NCBI GenBank assembly: GCA_958428365.1
Contig: CAUAFT010000017.1
Location: 1 to 57,226 of the forward strand
Origin: an uncultured Lachnospiraceae bacterium
Lineage (GTDB): Bacteria; Bacillota; Clostridia; Lachnospirales; Lachnospiraceae
Length of the DNA stretch: 57,226 nt
Reading direction: 5' to 3'
The position numbers and the translations under genes were made by a program. Below the pieces are notes generated by a model that made no database searches, was not told where the DNA came from, and worked only from the letters and a program-made list of their open reading frames with translations. Below are positions 17,088 to 26,355 of the stretch, piece after piece; the stretch's first letter is position 1, and every line of letters begins with the position of its first letter.

Positions 17088-18977
17088 ATGAATATGTCTT
17101 TTGTAAGAGAAGAATATGACGTTGTGGTCGTGGGAGCCGGTCATGCGGGATGCGAGGCAGCTCTTGCCTGTGCGAGACTTGGCCTGGAAACCATACTTTT
17201 TACCATCAGTATTGAGAGTATCGCCATGATGCCCTGTAATCCAAATATCGGAGGGAGCTCCAAGGGTCATCTGGTGAGAGAGATTGACGCCCTTGGGGGA
17301 GAGATGGGAAAAAATATTGATAAGACTTTTATACAGTCTAAGATGTTGAATCGTTCCAAGGGTCCTGCCGTTCACTCCCTCCGTGCTCAGGCGGATAAGG
17401 CGGCATACAGTATGGAGATGAGAAAGACTCTTCAGAATACGGAACATCTGACTATCCGTCAGGCGGAGGTGTCTGAGATTTTAACGGAAGATGATAAGAT
17501 TGTAGGAGTGAAGACTTATTCAGGTGCTACTTATGACTGTAAGGCAGTGGTATTATGTACCGGTACTTACTTAAAGGCCCGCTGTCTTTATGGAGATGTC
17601 ATCAATTACACGGGACCGAATGGATTGCAGGCGGCGAATCATCTGACGGATTCTTTAAAGGAACATGGTGTTGAGATGTTCCGCTTTAAGACTGGTACTC
17701 CGGCGAGAATAGACAAACGTTCTATTGATTTTTCCAAGATGACGGAGCAGTTTGGAGATGAGAGGATCGTACCTTTTTCTTTTACCACAGATCCTGAGGA
17801 TGTTCAGATCGATCAGGTTTCCTGCTGGTTGACTTATACCAACGAAAAGACCCATGAGATCATCCGGGAAAATCTGGACAGGTCGCCAATGTACTCCGGC
17901 GTCATCGAGGGAACGGGACCGAGATACTGTCCTTCCATTGAGGATAAGGTGGTGAAGTTTGCGGATAAGAACAGACATCAGATTTTCTTAGAGCCGGAGG
18001 GAAGAGGTACCAATGAAATGTATGTGGGCGGAATGTCCAGTTCTCTTCCTGAGGATGTTCAGTATCGTATGTACCGGACTCTTCCGGGATTAGAAAATGC
18101 GAAGATCGTCAGAAATGCCTATGCCATTGAATATGACTGTATCAATCCAAATCAACTCTATCCAACTCTGGAATTTAAGAAGATCAAAGGTCTTTTCAGC
18201 GGAGGACAGTTCAATGGCAGCAGCGGATATGAGGAGGCGGCAGCCCAGGGATTGGTGGCAGGAATCAATGCGGCAATGTCTGTTTTAGCAAAGGAGCCTC
18301 TTATCTTAGATCGATCGGAATCTTATATTGGCGTTTTAATCGACGATCTGGTGACAAAAGAAAATCATGAACCTTACCGAATGATGACTTCCAGAGCGGA
18401 GTATCGACTCCTTTTAAGACAGGATAATGCGGATCTGCGGCTTTCAAAAAAAGGTTATCGGGTGGGCTTGATCTCCAAAGAGCGGTATGACTGGATCTTA
18501 AAAAAGGAACAATTGATCGAGGAAGAGATAAAGCGTGTGGCGCAGGTTCGTGTTGGGGCAAGTAAAGAGGTACAGGCATTACTGGAAGAACATGGAAGCG
18601 TTCCTCTGAATACCGGAACTTCTCTTACAGAATTAATAAGGAGACCGGAATTGGATTATGAAGCCCTTGCGCCGATTGACTCAGAGAGACCGGAGCTGCC
18701 CTATGATGTGATAGAGCAGGTGAATATTAATATTAAGTATGATGGATATATTAAGCGTCAGGTAAAACAGGTGGAACAGTTCAAGAAGCTGGAGAGTAAG
18801 AAGATACCGGAAGATTTTGATTATGATGATGTGAACAGTCTGCGGATTGAAGCGAGACAAAAGTTAAAACAGTATCAGCCGGTGAACATTGGACAGGCTT
18901 CCAGAATATCGGGAGTATCCCCGGCGGATATTTCTGTACTCTTAGTTTACATGGAGCAGATGAAATATCGAAAGTGA
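17088..18977 (+). CDS. mnmG: tRNA uridine-5-carboxymethylaminomethyl modification enzyme MnmG (GidA)
   Basis: A 629-residue FAD enzyme, partner of MnmE. The FAD-binding motif is DVVVVGAGHAGCEAALACARLG, followed by MPCNPNIGGSSKGHLVREIDALGGEMG. The middle has FSGGQFNGSSGYEEAAAQGLVAGINA, and the C-terminal helical domain is full length. An alternative ATG lies two codons in. It is the middle gene of mnmE-mnmG-rsmG. Confidence 0.97.
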   Translation: MNMSFVREEYDVVVVGAGHAGCEAALACARLGLETILFTISIESIAMMPCNPNIGGSSKGHLVREIDALGGEMGKNIDKTFIQSKMLNRSKGPAVHSLRAQADKAAYSMEMRKTLQNTEHLTIRQAEVSEILTEDDKIVGVKTYSGATYDCKAVVLCTGTYLKARCLYGDVINYTGPNGLQAANHLTDSLKEHGVEMFRFKTGTPARIDKRSIDFSKMTEQFGDERIVPFSFTTDPEDVQIDQVSCWLTYTNEKTHEIIRENLDRSPMYSGVIEGTGPRYCPSIEDKVVKFADKNRHQIFLEPEGRGTNEMYVGGMSSSLPEDVQYRMYRTLPGLENAKIVRNAYAIEYDCINPNQLYPTLEFKKIKGLFSGGQFNGSSGYEEAAAQGLVAGINAAMSVLAKEPLILDRSESYIGVLIDDLVTKENHEPYRMMTSRAEYRLLLRQDNADLRLSKKGYRVGLISKERYDWILKKEQLIEEEIKRVAQVRVGASKEVQALLEEHGSVPLNTGTSLTELIRRPELDYEALAPIDSERPELPYDVIEQVNINIKYDGYIKRQVKQVEQFKKLESKKIPEDFDYDDVNSLRIEARQKLKQYQPVNIGQASRISGVSPADISVLLVYMEQMKYRK

Positions 18978-19037
18978 AGGAATTAAGTAAAAGTATAAAT
19001 ATTAACTAAAATATTAGTATAAGTTTAAGAGGAAGAT

Positions 19038-19760
19038 ATGAATGATAAAATGATGTATTTTAGGGAGTCTGCTTTTGAATTGGGAGTAGAACTTTCGGAA
19101 GTTCAGGTAGAACAGTTTTTTAATTATTATGAATTACTGATAGAAAAAAATAAGGTGATGAATCTGACTGCCATCACTGAACTGGACGAGGTCTTAAAGA
19201 AACATTTTCTGGACAGTATCTCTCTGGCAAAGGTGGTGGATTTAAAACAGAATCTCTCTATTCTGGATCTTGGAACCGGAGCAGGATTTCCCGGTATCCC
19301 ATTAAAGATCGCTTTTCCACAGCTTGAGATCTATCTGGTGGATTCTTTGAACAAAAGAGTCTTGTTTTTACAGGAGATCATTCAAAAATTAAATCTTGAT
19401 AAAATCAAAGCGGTTCATGGGAGAGCGGAGGAGTTGGCAAGGAAAAAGGAGTATCGTGAAGTATTTGACCTATGTGTATCCCGTGCCGTGGCAAATCTAT
19501 CAACCTTAAGTGAGTACTGTATTCCTTTTGTAAAGGTGGGAGGAAGTTTTATTTCCTATAAGGCAAACGAGGTGGAAAAAGAAGTGGAGGAGGCAAAAAA
19601 GGCGCTTTTTCTCCTGGGTGGTAAATGTACCGGTGTGGAACAATTTTTACTTCCGGGTACGGATATTAAGCGTTCCTTTGTCATGATTGAAAAAGAGAAA
19701 AAGACACCGAAGACTTATCCCAGGAAAGCCGGAACTCCAGGGAAACACCCCCTGGTATAG
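19038..19760 (+). CDS. rsmG: 16S rRNA (guanine527-N7)-methyltransferase RsmG
   Basis: A 240-residue SAM-dependent methyltransferase. Motif I is ILDLGTGAGFPGIPLKIAFPQLEIYLVDS; later blocks are VHGRAEEL and VSRAVANLSTLSEYCIPFVKVGG. It methylates G527 in 16S rRNA. A GAGGAAG site precedes the ATG. A strong terminator follows at once. Confidence 0.95.
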   Translation: MNDKMMYFRESAFELGVELSEVQVEQFFNYYELLIEKNKVMNLTAITELDEVLKKHFLDSISLAKVVDLKQNLSILDLGTGAGFPGIPLKIAFPQLEIYLVDSLNKRVLFLQEIIQKLNLDKIKAVHGRAEELARKKEYREVFDLCVSRAVANLSTLSEYCIPFVKVGGSFISYKANEVEKEVEEAKKALFLLGGKCTGVEQFLLPGTDIKRSFVMIEKEKKTPKTYPRKAGTPGKHPLV

Positions 19761-19768
19761 AAAATAAT

Positions 19769-19829
19769 AAAAAAAGAGCGTATCTCATATGTTGGATAGA
19801 ATTAACATATAAGACACGCTCTTTTTTTT
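19769..19829. terminator. Bidirectional terminator between rsmG and the alpha/beta hydrolase gene
   Basis: AAAAAAGAGCGT and ACGCTCTTTTTT form the outer stem and ATATGTT/AACATAT the inner stem. A run and T run on either side allow function for both converging genes. The 121 bp from 19830 to 19950 hold nothing else I can see. Confidence 0.88.
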
Positions 19830-19950
19830 GTTATGCAGGATTCGGATGTTACACATCCTTTTGATATCCAAATCGATACAGTAAATCAAATTACTGTGCA
19901 TATATTTCATAAATATTTTGCAGATAGGATCGGTACATTTAAATCTGAAA

Positions 19951-20901
19951 TCATTGATCTAAGAAAACCTTGAGCACTTCATTTAATTTATCAGGTGTCT
20001 CTAACTGAGGCAGATATTTGGAATTGGAAATATAGGCTGTCTCAATTTTGTGATTCCAGTCACAGTATTCATTTAAGATTGCAACGGAACGAGGTCTCTC
20101 CCTGCTGCCGATGATACAGATATGATTTTCTATGTTTTTCAGTGCATGGGTAATATTAATATTTGTGTAATTGCTGATCATACTTGCATAGAGATATCTG
20201 CCTGCTCCCTCGCCCAGGTGGGCTGATTCAAAATAGGCATCCTCTACCTTGGCGGAGACAAGTTGTTTTTTATAATAGTATTTTTCGTTGAAGAGACGAT
20301 GGATCTTCAATTCATGTACTGTACTGTTGTAAAGGAAGGTTCCAATAATCGGAAGATCCAATAAGAACTTGGCAACGTTTTTTCCCTTAGTTGGTACGTC
20401 TTTGGAACTAGATAAATCTTCCGGATTGATCAGGATTACTTTTTTAAATAGATCCTTTTCCATGTTACAAGCCATGACTGTGAAGGAAGAAGAGGTTCCT
20501 GTCGCTGCCACATCTGTTTTTTCTTTGATCACATCCTTGATAAAATCACTGATGAGCTGTACATAGAGATAATTCGTATAAGTAATGTTCGGCTTATCGC
20601 TTCTGCCGCATCCTAAGAGATCGATGGTGTAGACGGTGTGATTTTTTTCCAGCTTCATCATCATTTTTTTCCACTCGTAGGAAGAACTTGCCGGATGAAG
20701 TTCGTGGATCAGTAAGAGTGGTTTTCCATTTCCTGATTTTGTGTAATAGATCCTTCCGTGCTTCCAGTCATAGAATTGACCAATCTCGAAAGACAGGACT
20801 TCTTTCATACATGCAGTTCTGTTCACCATATGGTTTATCATATGGATGCCAGTTCCTGCTAATATGGATAAAAATAAAAAATGTTTCACATTTTTTTTCA
20901 T
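19951..20901 (-). CDS. Alpha/beta hydrolase-fold protein, membrane-anchored
   Basis: A 316-residue protein with a short N-terminal hydrophobic segment (residues 7-21) and an alpha/beta hydrolase fold: PLLLIHELHPASSSYEW, VYTIDLLGCGRSDKP and the nucleophile elbow GTSSS with Ser137. The C-terminal element that usually carries the catalytic His (GH-x-P-x-x-E-x-P) reads SKYLPQLETP here, with Tyr where His is expected. It may therefore be a weak or non-catalytic member. Substrate unknown. It stands alone, converging on rsmG. Confidence 0.8.
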   Translation of the reverse strand: MKKNVKHFLFLSILAGTGIHMINHMVNRTACMKEVLSFEIGQFYDWKHGRIYYTKSGNGKPLLLIHELHPASSSYEWKKMMMKLEKNHTVYTIDLLGCGRSDKPNITYTNYLYVQLISDFIKDVIKEKTDVAATGTSSSFTVMACNMEKDLFKKVILINPEDLSSSKDVPTKGKNVAKFLLDLPIIGTFLYNSTVHELKIHRLFNEKYYYKKQLVSAKVEDAYFESAHLGEGAGRYLYASMISNYTNINITHALKNIENHICIIGSRERPRSVAILNEYCDWNHKIETAYISNSKYLPQLETPDKLNEVLKVFLDQ

Positions 20902-21066
20902 GCAATTACCTCCCGTTCAATGTATATCTTTATTATAGACGAATTTATCTGTTTATACAATTGAAATTTCGAGGAAAAGAATTGAATAACTCTTCCTTTC
21001 AAGTTGATTTTAATGTAAAATAAAGGTAGTAATGTTTTATACAAACATATGTTCTAGAGGGCGATT

Positions 21067-22083
21067 ATGGTAAAAGAATATCTGGAAATATATCAGGATG
21101 AATTATTGGCAAAAAAGAAAGCCTTGGAAAAAAAGTGTTACGACCTGGAAATAAAAGTAAAGGAAAATATACAGTTTATTCTCTATCTGGAAAAAGAAAA
21201 GCAGAATGAGTATGATTCCTTTGATCCCAGAAAACAGAATAAAAAACGGGATGAAGAGATTCAGAATCTGAGAGAGCAACAGGAAGTGTTTGAAAAGGAA
21301 GTGGAGAAGATCGCCTATGAAATGAGCGATATCAATGGCAGATTGGCAGAGCTTTCCAGCATCCTTAAGGTTGCCAGACAGAATGAGATGGTGAGTCGTA
21401 ATGTCAACAGCATTGTAAATAACAATGATTATATACGCCTGAAATTTTTAGAGACTCAGGAGCTGGAGAGGCAGAGAATTGCCAGGGACATGCATGACTC
21501 TGTGATACAGAATCTGACAGGAACAGTGTATAAGTTAGAATTTTGTTCCAAATTGATGGACATGGATATGGAGAGGTGTAAGGTAGAATTGGAGAAAACC
21601 TCTAAAATGATTCATGGAACTATTGATGAATTGAGAGGGGTAATCTATGATCTTCGTCCCATGTCCTATGATGATATTGGTCTGGAGGCTGCTGTGGAGC
21701 GGGAGCTATACAGGTTGAAAGATTATGGAGATATCAAGGTTCATTATAAGGCGGAGGAAAATCTGGATAATATCAAACCAGTGATCTCGCTGACAATGTT
21801 GAGAATTATTCAGGAGGCATGCAATAATATCATCAAGCACGCTGGTGCAAACAATGTATATGTGGAGATTAAGAGAGATGAAAAAGGGGTTGTTTTGACC
21901 ATTGAGGATGATGGAAGAGGGTTTGATATGGAAAATGAATTGGCAATGGTAAAAGAAGATAATTCTGGATTTGGTCTATCTATGATGAGGGAGAGGGTAT
22001 TTCTTCTTGGTGGGCATTTGGATATCAGATCGGAATTAAAAAAGGGTACAAAAATATTAGTAAAGGTTCCTTTAAATTATTAG
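21067..22083 (+). CDS. DegS-like cytoplasmic sensor histidine kinase
   Basis: A 338-residue kinase without membrane segments. The first 110 residues are a charged coiled coil, as in DegS. The HisKA_3 dimerisation helix has RQRIARDMHDSVIQNLTG with the phosphorylated His143. The HATPase domain has EACNNIIKHAGA (N box), IEDDGRGFD (G1) and GFGLSMMRERV (G2). The response regulator gene follows 19 bp downstream. The signal is not known; a soluble coiled-coil sensor suggests an internal cue. Confidence 0.88.
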   Translation: MVKEYLEIYQDELLAKKKALEKKCYDLEIKVKENIQFILYLEKEKQNEYDSFDPRKQNKKRDEEIQNLREQQEVFEKEVEKIAYEMSDINGRLAELSSILKVARQNEMVSRNVNSIVNNNDYIRLKFLETQELERQRIARDMHDSVIQNLTGTVYKLEFCSKLMDMDMERCKVELEKTSKMIHGTIDELRGVIYDLRPMSYDDIGLEAAVERELYRLKDYGDIKVHYKAEENLDNIKPVISLTMLRIIQEACNNIIKHAGANNVYVEIKRDEKGVVLTIEDDGRGFDMENELAMVKEDNSGFGLSMMRERVFLLGGHLDIRSELKKGTKILVKVPLNY

Positions 22084-22102
22084 GATATGGGGTAAAAGAA
22101 TT

Positions 22103-22744
22103 TTGGTTAAAATAATGATAGCAGATGATCATTCTATGATAAGAGAGGGATTGAAACAGCTTCTGGAGTTGGATGGAGATATTTCTGTGATAGAAGAAGC
22201 CTGTGACGGAAAAGACTGTCTGGAAAAATTAGAGACCTGTCATCCTGATGTTTTACTTTTGGATATTAATATGCCAAAGATGAATGGTCTGCAGGTTCTG
22301 GAAATTTTAAGAGAAAATAAGTCGGATGTAAAGGTTCTGGTATTGACGGTACATAATGAGATCGAGTATCTGTTAAAAGCAGTGGATATTGGTATCAAGG
22401 GATATATGTTGAAGGATTCCAGTTCTTCGGAATTAAAAGAGGCAATCTTTGCAATCAATAACGGAGAGGATTTTATACAGCCAAGCCTGATTCCAATGTT
22501 AAATTCCAAGATGTTGGAAAAGGATACAGATCAGGAAAAGTTAAATTCCCTTACGAAGAGAGAGTATGAAGTGTTAAAACTTCTGGCTGTTGGAATGTTT
22601 AATAAGGAAGTGGCTGCCAAGTTAAATATCAGTGAGAGAACTGTTAAGAATCATGTATCTAATATTTTTAAAAAGATTGGGGTAACTGATCGGACTCAGG
22701 CTGCTGTATTTGCAATCAGGTGTAATCTTGTGGATATTTCATAG
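22103..22744 (+). CDS. DegU-like response regulator (NarL/LuxR family)
   Basis: A 213-residue regulator. The receiver domain has the acidic pair in IADDHSMIREGLKQL, the phospho-acceptor Asp54 in LLLDINMPKMNGL, and Lys in MLKDSSS. The C-terminal LuxR-type HTH is LTKREYEVLKLLAVGMFNKEVAAKLNISERTVKNHVSNI. The start is TTG at 22103, with GGGGT upstream; an ATG lies four codons in. It pairs with the kinase gene just upstream. Confidence 0.9.
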   Translation: MVKIMIADDHSMIREGLKQLLELDGDISVIEEACDGKDCLEKLETCHPDVLLLDINMPKMNGLQVLEILRENKSDVKVLVLTVHNEIEYLLKAVDIGIKGYMLKDSSSSELKEAIFAINNGEDFIQPSLIPMLNSKMLEKDTDQEKLNSLTKREYEVLKLLAVGMFNKEVAAKLNISERTVKNHVSNIFKKIGVTDRTQAAVFAIRCNLVDIS

Positions 22745-22790
22745 GTTAGATTTTGTATTGGCAATAGAATTTATTTTTATATTCTATAGG

Positions 22791-22823
22791 AAAGAATGTT
22801 TCACGTGAAACATTCTTTTTTTG
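22791..22823 (+). terminator. Terminator-like palindrome that contains a parS site
   Basis: Positions 22791-22818 form a perfect 28-bp palindrome followed by a T run, downstream of the response regulator gene. The central 16 bp are the parS site listed separately. A palindrome with no loop is unusual for a terminator, so termination is inferred. Confidence 0.55.
22797..22812. promoter_or_regulatory. parS: parS site 1 (ParB/Spo0J binding site)
   Basis: TGTTTCACGTGAAACA is an exact match to the bacterial parS consensus. It is about 10 kb from oriC and 265 bp upstream of parA, as expected for a ParB nucleation site for origin segregation. Confidence 0.95.
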
Positions 22824-22905
22824 AAAATTATTTTTCACAATATCTTGTAGAAATAATAAAACCACATATCTATAGATTGTGATTTTTTGTATATAACCCG
22901 TAAAA

Positions 22906-22921
22906 TGTTTCACGTGAAACA
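22906..22921. promoter_or_regulatory. parS: parS site 2 (ParB/Spo0J binding site)
   Basis: A second exact TGTTTCACGTGAAACA, 109 bp from the first and 31 bp upstream of the extended -10 of the parA promoter. ParB bound here could also influence parAB transcription. Confidence 0.95.
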
Positions 22922-22951
22922 TTTTTAGTAGTAGAAATAAAGAAAAATAAA

Positions 22952-22960
22952 TGGTATAAT
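22952..22960 (+). promoter_or_regulatory. parAB promoter (extended -10)
   Basis: TGGTATAAT matches the extended -10 element TGnTATAAT. No good -35 is visible. About 115 bp of leader precede parA; I see no structured element in it. Confidence 0.5.
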
Positions 22961-23076
22961 ATTATCTGAACCGTATTTATCTTATTGAATGATTACCATT
23001 TCAGATAAATTTTAAAATCTTACATATGGATATTCAAAGCACACGCAGGATAAGTATGGGTTAGAAAGGAAGAAAC

Positions 23077-23844
23077 ATGGGAAGAATTATTGCAATTGCA
23101 AACCAGAAGGGCGGTGTAGGAAAGACAACCACTGCCATTAACTTATCCGCCTGTCTTGCAGAAGCGGGAAAAAAAGTACTTACCATTGATTTAGATCCAC
23201 AGGGAAATACCACAAGTGGATTGGGAATTGATAAAGATGAATTAGAGAATACTGTATATGAATTGATGTTGGATGAATGCAGTATCAAAGAGAGTATGAA
23301 GAAAACGGACATCGAAAATCTAACTCTGATCCCAGCTAATGTGAATCTGGCAGGAGCGGAGATCGAATTATTAGATGTGAAAGAAAAGGAATATGTTTTA
23401 AAAAATTCCGTGGATTATATTCAGGATGATTTTGATTTTATTATCATAGATTGTCCACCATCTTTGAATATGCTGACCATTAATTCCATGACTACTGCAA
23501 ACACCATTCTTGTACCGATCCAATGTGAATATTATGCACTGGAAGGTCTGAGTCAGTTGATGCATACCATACATCTGGTACAGGAGAGATTGAATCCAAA
23601 TCTTGAGATGGAAGGCGTTGTATTTACGATGTATGATGCCCGGACAAATTTATCTACACAGGTGGTAGAGAATGTAAAAAATAATCTGGATACTACGATC
23701 TATCAGACTATCATACCGAGAAACATCCGTCTCGCCGAAGCGCCATCACATGGAATGCCAATTACCATGTATGATTCCAAGTCAGCAGGAGCAGAGAGCT
23801 ATCGTGAATTAGCGCAAGAAGTTATTGGCAGAAAGGATGTGTAA
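23077..23844 (+). CDS. parA: Chromosome partitioning ATPase ParA (Soj)
   Basis: A 255-residue ATPase with the deviant Walker A motif KGGVGKTTTAINLS (residues 11-24), Walker A' LTIDLDPQGNTTSGLG and Walker B FIIIDCPPSL. It has no N-terminal HTH, so it is the short chromosomal type. It works with ParB and parS in origin segregation and in Bacillus also controls DnaA. parB follows after 3 bp. Confidence 0.95.
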   Translation: MGRIIAIANQKGGVGKTTTAINLSACLAEAGKKVLTIDLDPQGNTTSGLGIDKDELENTVYELMLDECSIKESMKKTDIENLTLIPANVNLAGAEIELLDVKEKEYVLKNSVDYIQDDFDFIIIDCPPSLNMLTINSMTTANTILVPIQCEYYALEGLSQLMHTIHLVQERLNPNLEMEGVVFTMYDARTNLSTQVVENVKNNLDTTIYQTIIPRNIRLAEAPSHGMPITMYDSKSAGAESYRELAQEVIGRKDV

Positions 23845-23847
23845 CCT

Positions 23848-24744
23848 ATGGCGTCAAAAGGATTGGGAAAGGGATTAGGAAAAGGTCTGGATGCTATGAT
23901 TCCTGATAAGGTGAGTAAGCCTTCAAATGAAAAGGGAGTCACGGCAGCACCTTCAGAGGATCAGGCAGTCATGGTTCCAATCAATAAGGTGGAACCAAAT
24001 AAAGAACAGCCGAGAAAGAATTTTAATGAGGACGCCCTTTTGGAATTATCGGAGTCCATTAAACAGATGGGAATTATCCAGCCTATTGTTGTTCAGGACA
24101 GAGAAAGTTTTTATGAGATCATTGCCGGAGAGCGGAGATGGAGAGCGGCCAAGCAGGCAGGATTAAAAAAGGTTCCGGTCATTGTCAAGAATTATACGGA
24201 ACAGGAGATCGTAGAGATTTCACTGATCGAAAATATTCAAAGAGAGGACCTGAATCCAATTGAGGAAGCCCTGGCATATAAGAGATTATTGGAAGAATTT
24301 AATTTAAAACAGGATGAGGTGGCGGAACGTGTTTCAAAGAGTCGTACCGCAGTGACCAACTCCATTCGTCTTTTGAAATTGGACGAGCGGGTACAGCAGA
24401 TGGTCATTGACGATCTGATCCAGACCGGACATGCCAGAGCATTGCTTGGAATTGAAGATTCTGAAAAGCAATATAATATGGCACAGAAAGTCTTTGATGA
24501 AAAGCTCTCTGTCCGGGAAACAGAGAAGTTAGTGAAAAAAACACAGAATGAAAAAAATGAAATCGAAAAACCAAAGATGGATCAACAGATGGAGATCATC
24601 TATCAGGATCTGGAAGAAAAAATGAAACAGGTTCTTGGGACAAAGGTCAATATCAATGCAAAGGATGCAAATAAAGGAAAGATTGAGATCGAGTACTATA
24701 ATAAGGAAGATTTAGATCGCCTGATCGATATGATACTAAAATAG
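23848..24744 (+). CDS. parB: Chromosome partitioning protein ParB (Spo0J)
   Basis: A 298-residue CTP-dependent DNA clamp. The N terminus has GLGKGLGKGLDAMIP, then the VPINKVEPNKEQPRKNF box, the IAGERRWRAAKQAG CTP-binding box, ENIQREDLNPIEEALAYKRLL, and the HTH segment KQDEVAERVSKSRTAVTNSIRLLKL. The C-terminal dimer domain is present. Two parS sites lie upstream of the operon. Confidence 0.96.
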   Translation: MASKGLGKGLGKGLDAMIPDKVSKPSNEKGVTAAPSEDQAVMVPINKVEPNKEQPRKNFNEDALLELSESIKQMGIIQPIVVQDRESFYEIIAGERRWRAAKQAGLKKVPVIVKNYTEQEIVEISLIENIQREDLNPIEEALAYKRLLEEFNLKQDEVAERVSKSRTAVTNSIRLLKLDERVQQMVIDDLIQTGHARALLGIEDSEKQYNMAQKVFDEKLSVRETEKLVKKTQNEKNEIEKPKMDQQMEIIYQDLEEKMKQVLGTKVNINAKDANKGKIEIEYYNKEDLDRLIDMILK

Positions 24745-24769
24745 AACAAATGTTCTGAAAGGAGAAAAC

Positions 24770-25270
24770 ATGATATCTGAATACTTAGGAATTGACTCCG
24801 ATTATCTGGTAATCGGGCTTGCAGCTCTGGTGCTGGTACTGATCATTATTATGCTGATCTCTTCCATACAGATGCACTCACTGAAGAAAAAATACAAGAC
24901 CTTCATGAGTGGAAAAGATGGAAAGAATCTGGAAGAGACCCTGCTGAAAAAATTAGAGCAGGTAGACCAGGTGATGGAGATCAACGCTGCAAATCAGAAA
25001 AATATCAACCGTATTTTTTCCAGTATGAAAACAACCTTCCAGAAAGTGGGACTGGTAAAATACGACGCTTTTAACGAGATGGGTGGAAAGCTCAGTTTTT
25101 CCCTGGCACTTTTAAATCAGGTAAACGACGGATTCATTATTAATGCTATGCACAGTCGTGAGGGATGCTACACCTATATCAAAGAAATTATAGATGGAAA
25201 TTCCATTATCGCTTTATCTGGAGAGGAACAGGAAGCTTTGGATATGGCGTTGGATGCTAATAAAAAATAA
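24770..25270 (+). CDS. DUF4446 family membrane-anchored protein
   Basis: A 166-residue protein with one N-terminal membrane segment (about residues 14-33), a coiled region, and the core LVKYDAFNEMGGKLSFSLALLNQVNDGFIINAMHSREGCYTYIKEI that is typical of DUF4446. The family is often found directly after parB in Clostridia. Function unknown; position suggests a link to chromosome or envelope organisation, which is inference. It starts with AAAGGAG. Confidence 0.82.
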   Translation: MISEYLGIDSDYLVIGLAALVLVLIIIMLISSIQMHSLKKKYKTFMSGKDGKNLEETLLKKLEQVDQVMEINAANQKNINRIFSSMKTTFQKVGLVKYDAFNEMGGKLSFSLALLNQVNDGFIINAMHSREGCYTYIKEIIDGNSIIALSGEEQEALDMALDANKK

Positions 25271-25353
25271 AATTTGTAATCTGGTCTAGAAAAAAGTAGT
25301 AACATATAATATAATAAAGTTAATTTCAGAAGAGGCAAAGAAAAGGAGAGGCT

Positions 25354-26235
25354 ATGCATGATTTTTTAACATCGGTTGGATTTAAAAATATGAACAGTCA
25401 GGAAGATTTAGACCAGCTTCTTCAGGATATCGTATCCGCTCCATCCGCCTATATGGTGGCAAGAGATTCAGAGGGAAATGAGTATGCTGAATTTTCAAAA
25501 GATTTTGCCGATTCCATGGGAATCATGGTCCGTGGAAATTTCATGGACGATGATAACTTCCGTATTGAATATTACATCCCTTATTTTTACGGACATGGAA
25601 TTACTTCTGAAGAACAGTTAGAAGTCCAGAAGCATTCGGAAAAAGAATCCTATGCGGGAATCTGTGATGAGGTGCGCCTGGGGGTTTCTCTTATTTTCTA
25701 TTTACAGAATGCAGCGGAATATCTGAATGAAAAAAGATTTCCGACGATTACAAAGGGAAGAAGGAGCGTAACTCTTTCGGGTCTTTCCAACAATGGAAAG
25801 ATTCTGCTCCCGATCCGCAAAAATGAAAAGCAGAAAAAGAGTATCCAAAAAAATGCGCAGAACCGCAACCATCTCATTGCAGCGGCAAGGGAGGGGGATG
25901 AGGATGCCATTGAGAACCTGACTCTGGAAGATATGGATACCTATTCTATGATTTCCCGTAGAATTGTCTACGAAGACGTACTGTCTATCGTGGATACCTG
26001 CTTTATGCCTTATGGGATCGAGAGCGATCAGTATGCGGTGATCGGAGAGATTCTGGACTGGCACAAGACAGTGAACAAAGAGACAGAGGAAGAGATCTAT
26101 ATTATGACCATTGACACAAACGGTCTGATCTATGATATCTGTATCAACAGGGATGACCTTCTTGGTGAACCGCAGGTTGGAAGAAGGTTTAAGGGCAGTA
26201 TCTGGATGCAGGGATGCATCCACTATATGAATTAA
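25354..26235 (+). CDS. DUF3881-like protein of unknown function
   Basis: A 293-residue soluble protein. The N-terminal MHDFLTSVGFKNMNSQEDLDQLLQDIV and the block DFADSMGIMVRGNFMDDDNFRIEYYIPYFYG resemble the Lachnospiraceae DUF3881 family as I remember it. It has no membrane segment or known catalytic motif. The C terminus (EEEIYIMTIDTNGLIYDICIN..DLLGEPQVGRRFKGSIWMQG) resembles a small beta-rich domain. It follows the DUF4446 gene by 83 bp and precedes tRNA-Arg. AAGGAGAGG precedes the ATG. Confidence 0.7.
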   Translation: MHDFLTSVGFKNMNSQEDLDQLLQDIVSAPSAYMVARDSEGNEYAEFSKDFADSMGIMVRGNFMDDDNFRIEYYIPYFYGHGITSEEQLEVQKHSEKESYAGICDEVRLGVSLIFYLQNAAEYLNEKRFPTITKGRRSVTLSGLSNNGKILLPIRKNEKQKKSIQKNAQNRNHLIAAAREGDEDAIENLTLEDMDTYSMISRRIVYEDVLSIVDTCFMPYGIESDQYAVIGEILDWHKTVNKETEEEIYIMTIDTNGLIYDICINRDDLLGEPQVGRRFKGSIWMQGCIHYMN

Positions 26236-26247
26236 CTGCCAAAATTC

Positions 26248-26321
26248 GCATCTATAGCTCAGCAGGATAGAGCGACCGCCTCCTAAGCGGTAGGCCGCTG
26301 GTTCGAATCCAGTTAGATGCG
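26248..26321 (+). tRNA. tRNA-Arg(CCT)
   Basis: A 74-nt cloverleaf: acceptor GCATCTA with TAGATGC and discriminator G, D arm AGCTCAGCAGGATAGAGC, anticodon loop CTCCTAA giving CCT (reads AGG), T arm GCTGGTTCGAATCCAGT. No CCA is encoded. It begins 12 nt after the DUF3881-like gene and may be read through from it. Confidence 0.95.
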
Positions 26322-26355
26322 CTGACACAATGGAGAAGACATGGAGGTTATTTAC

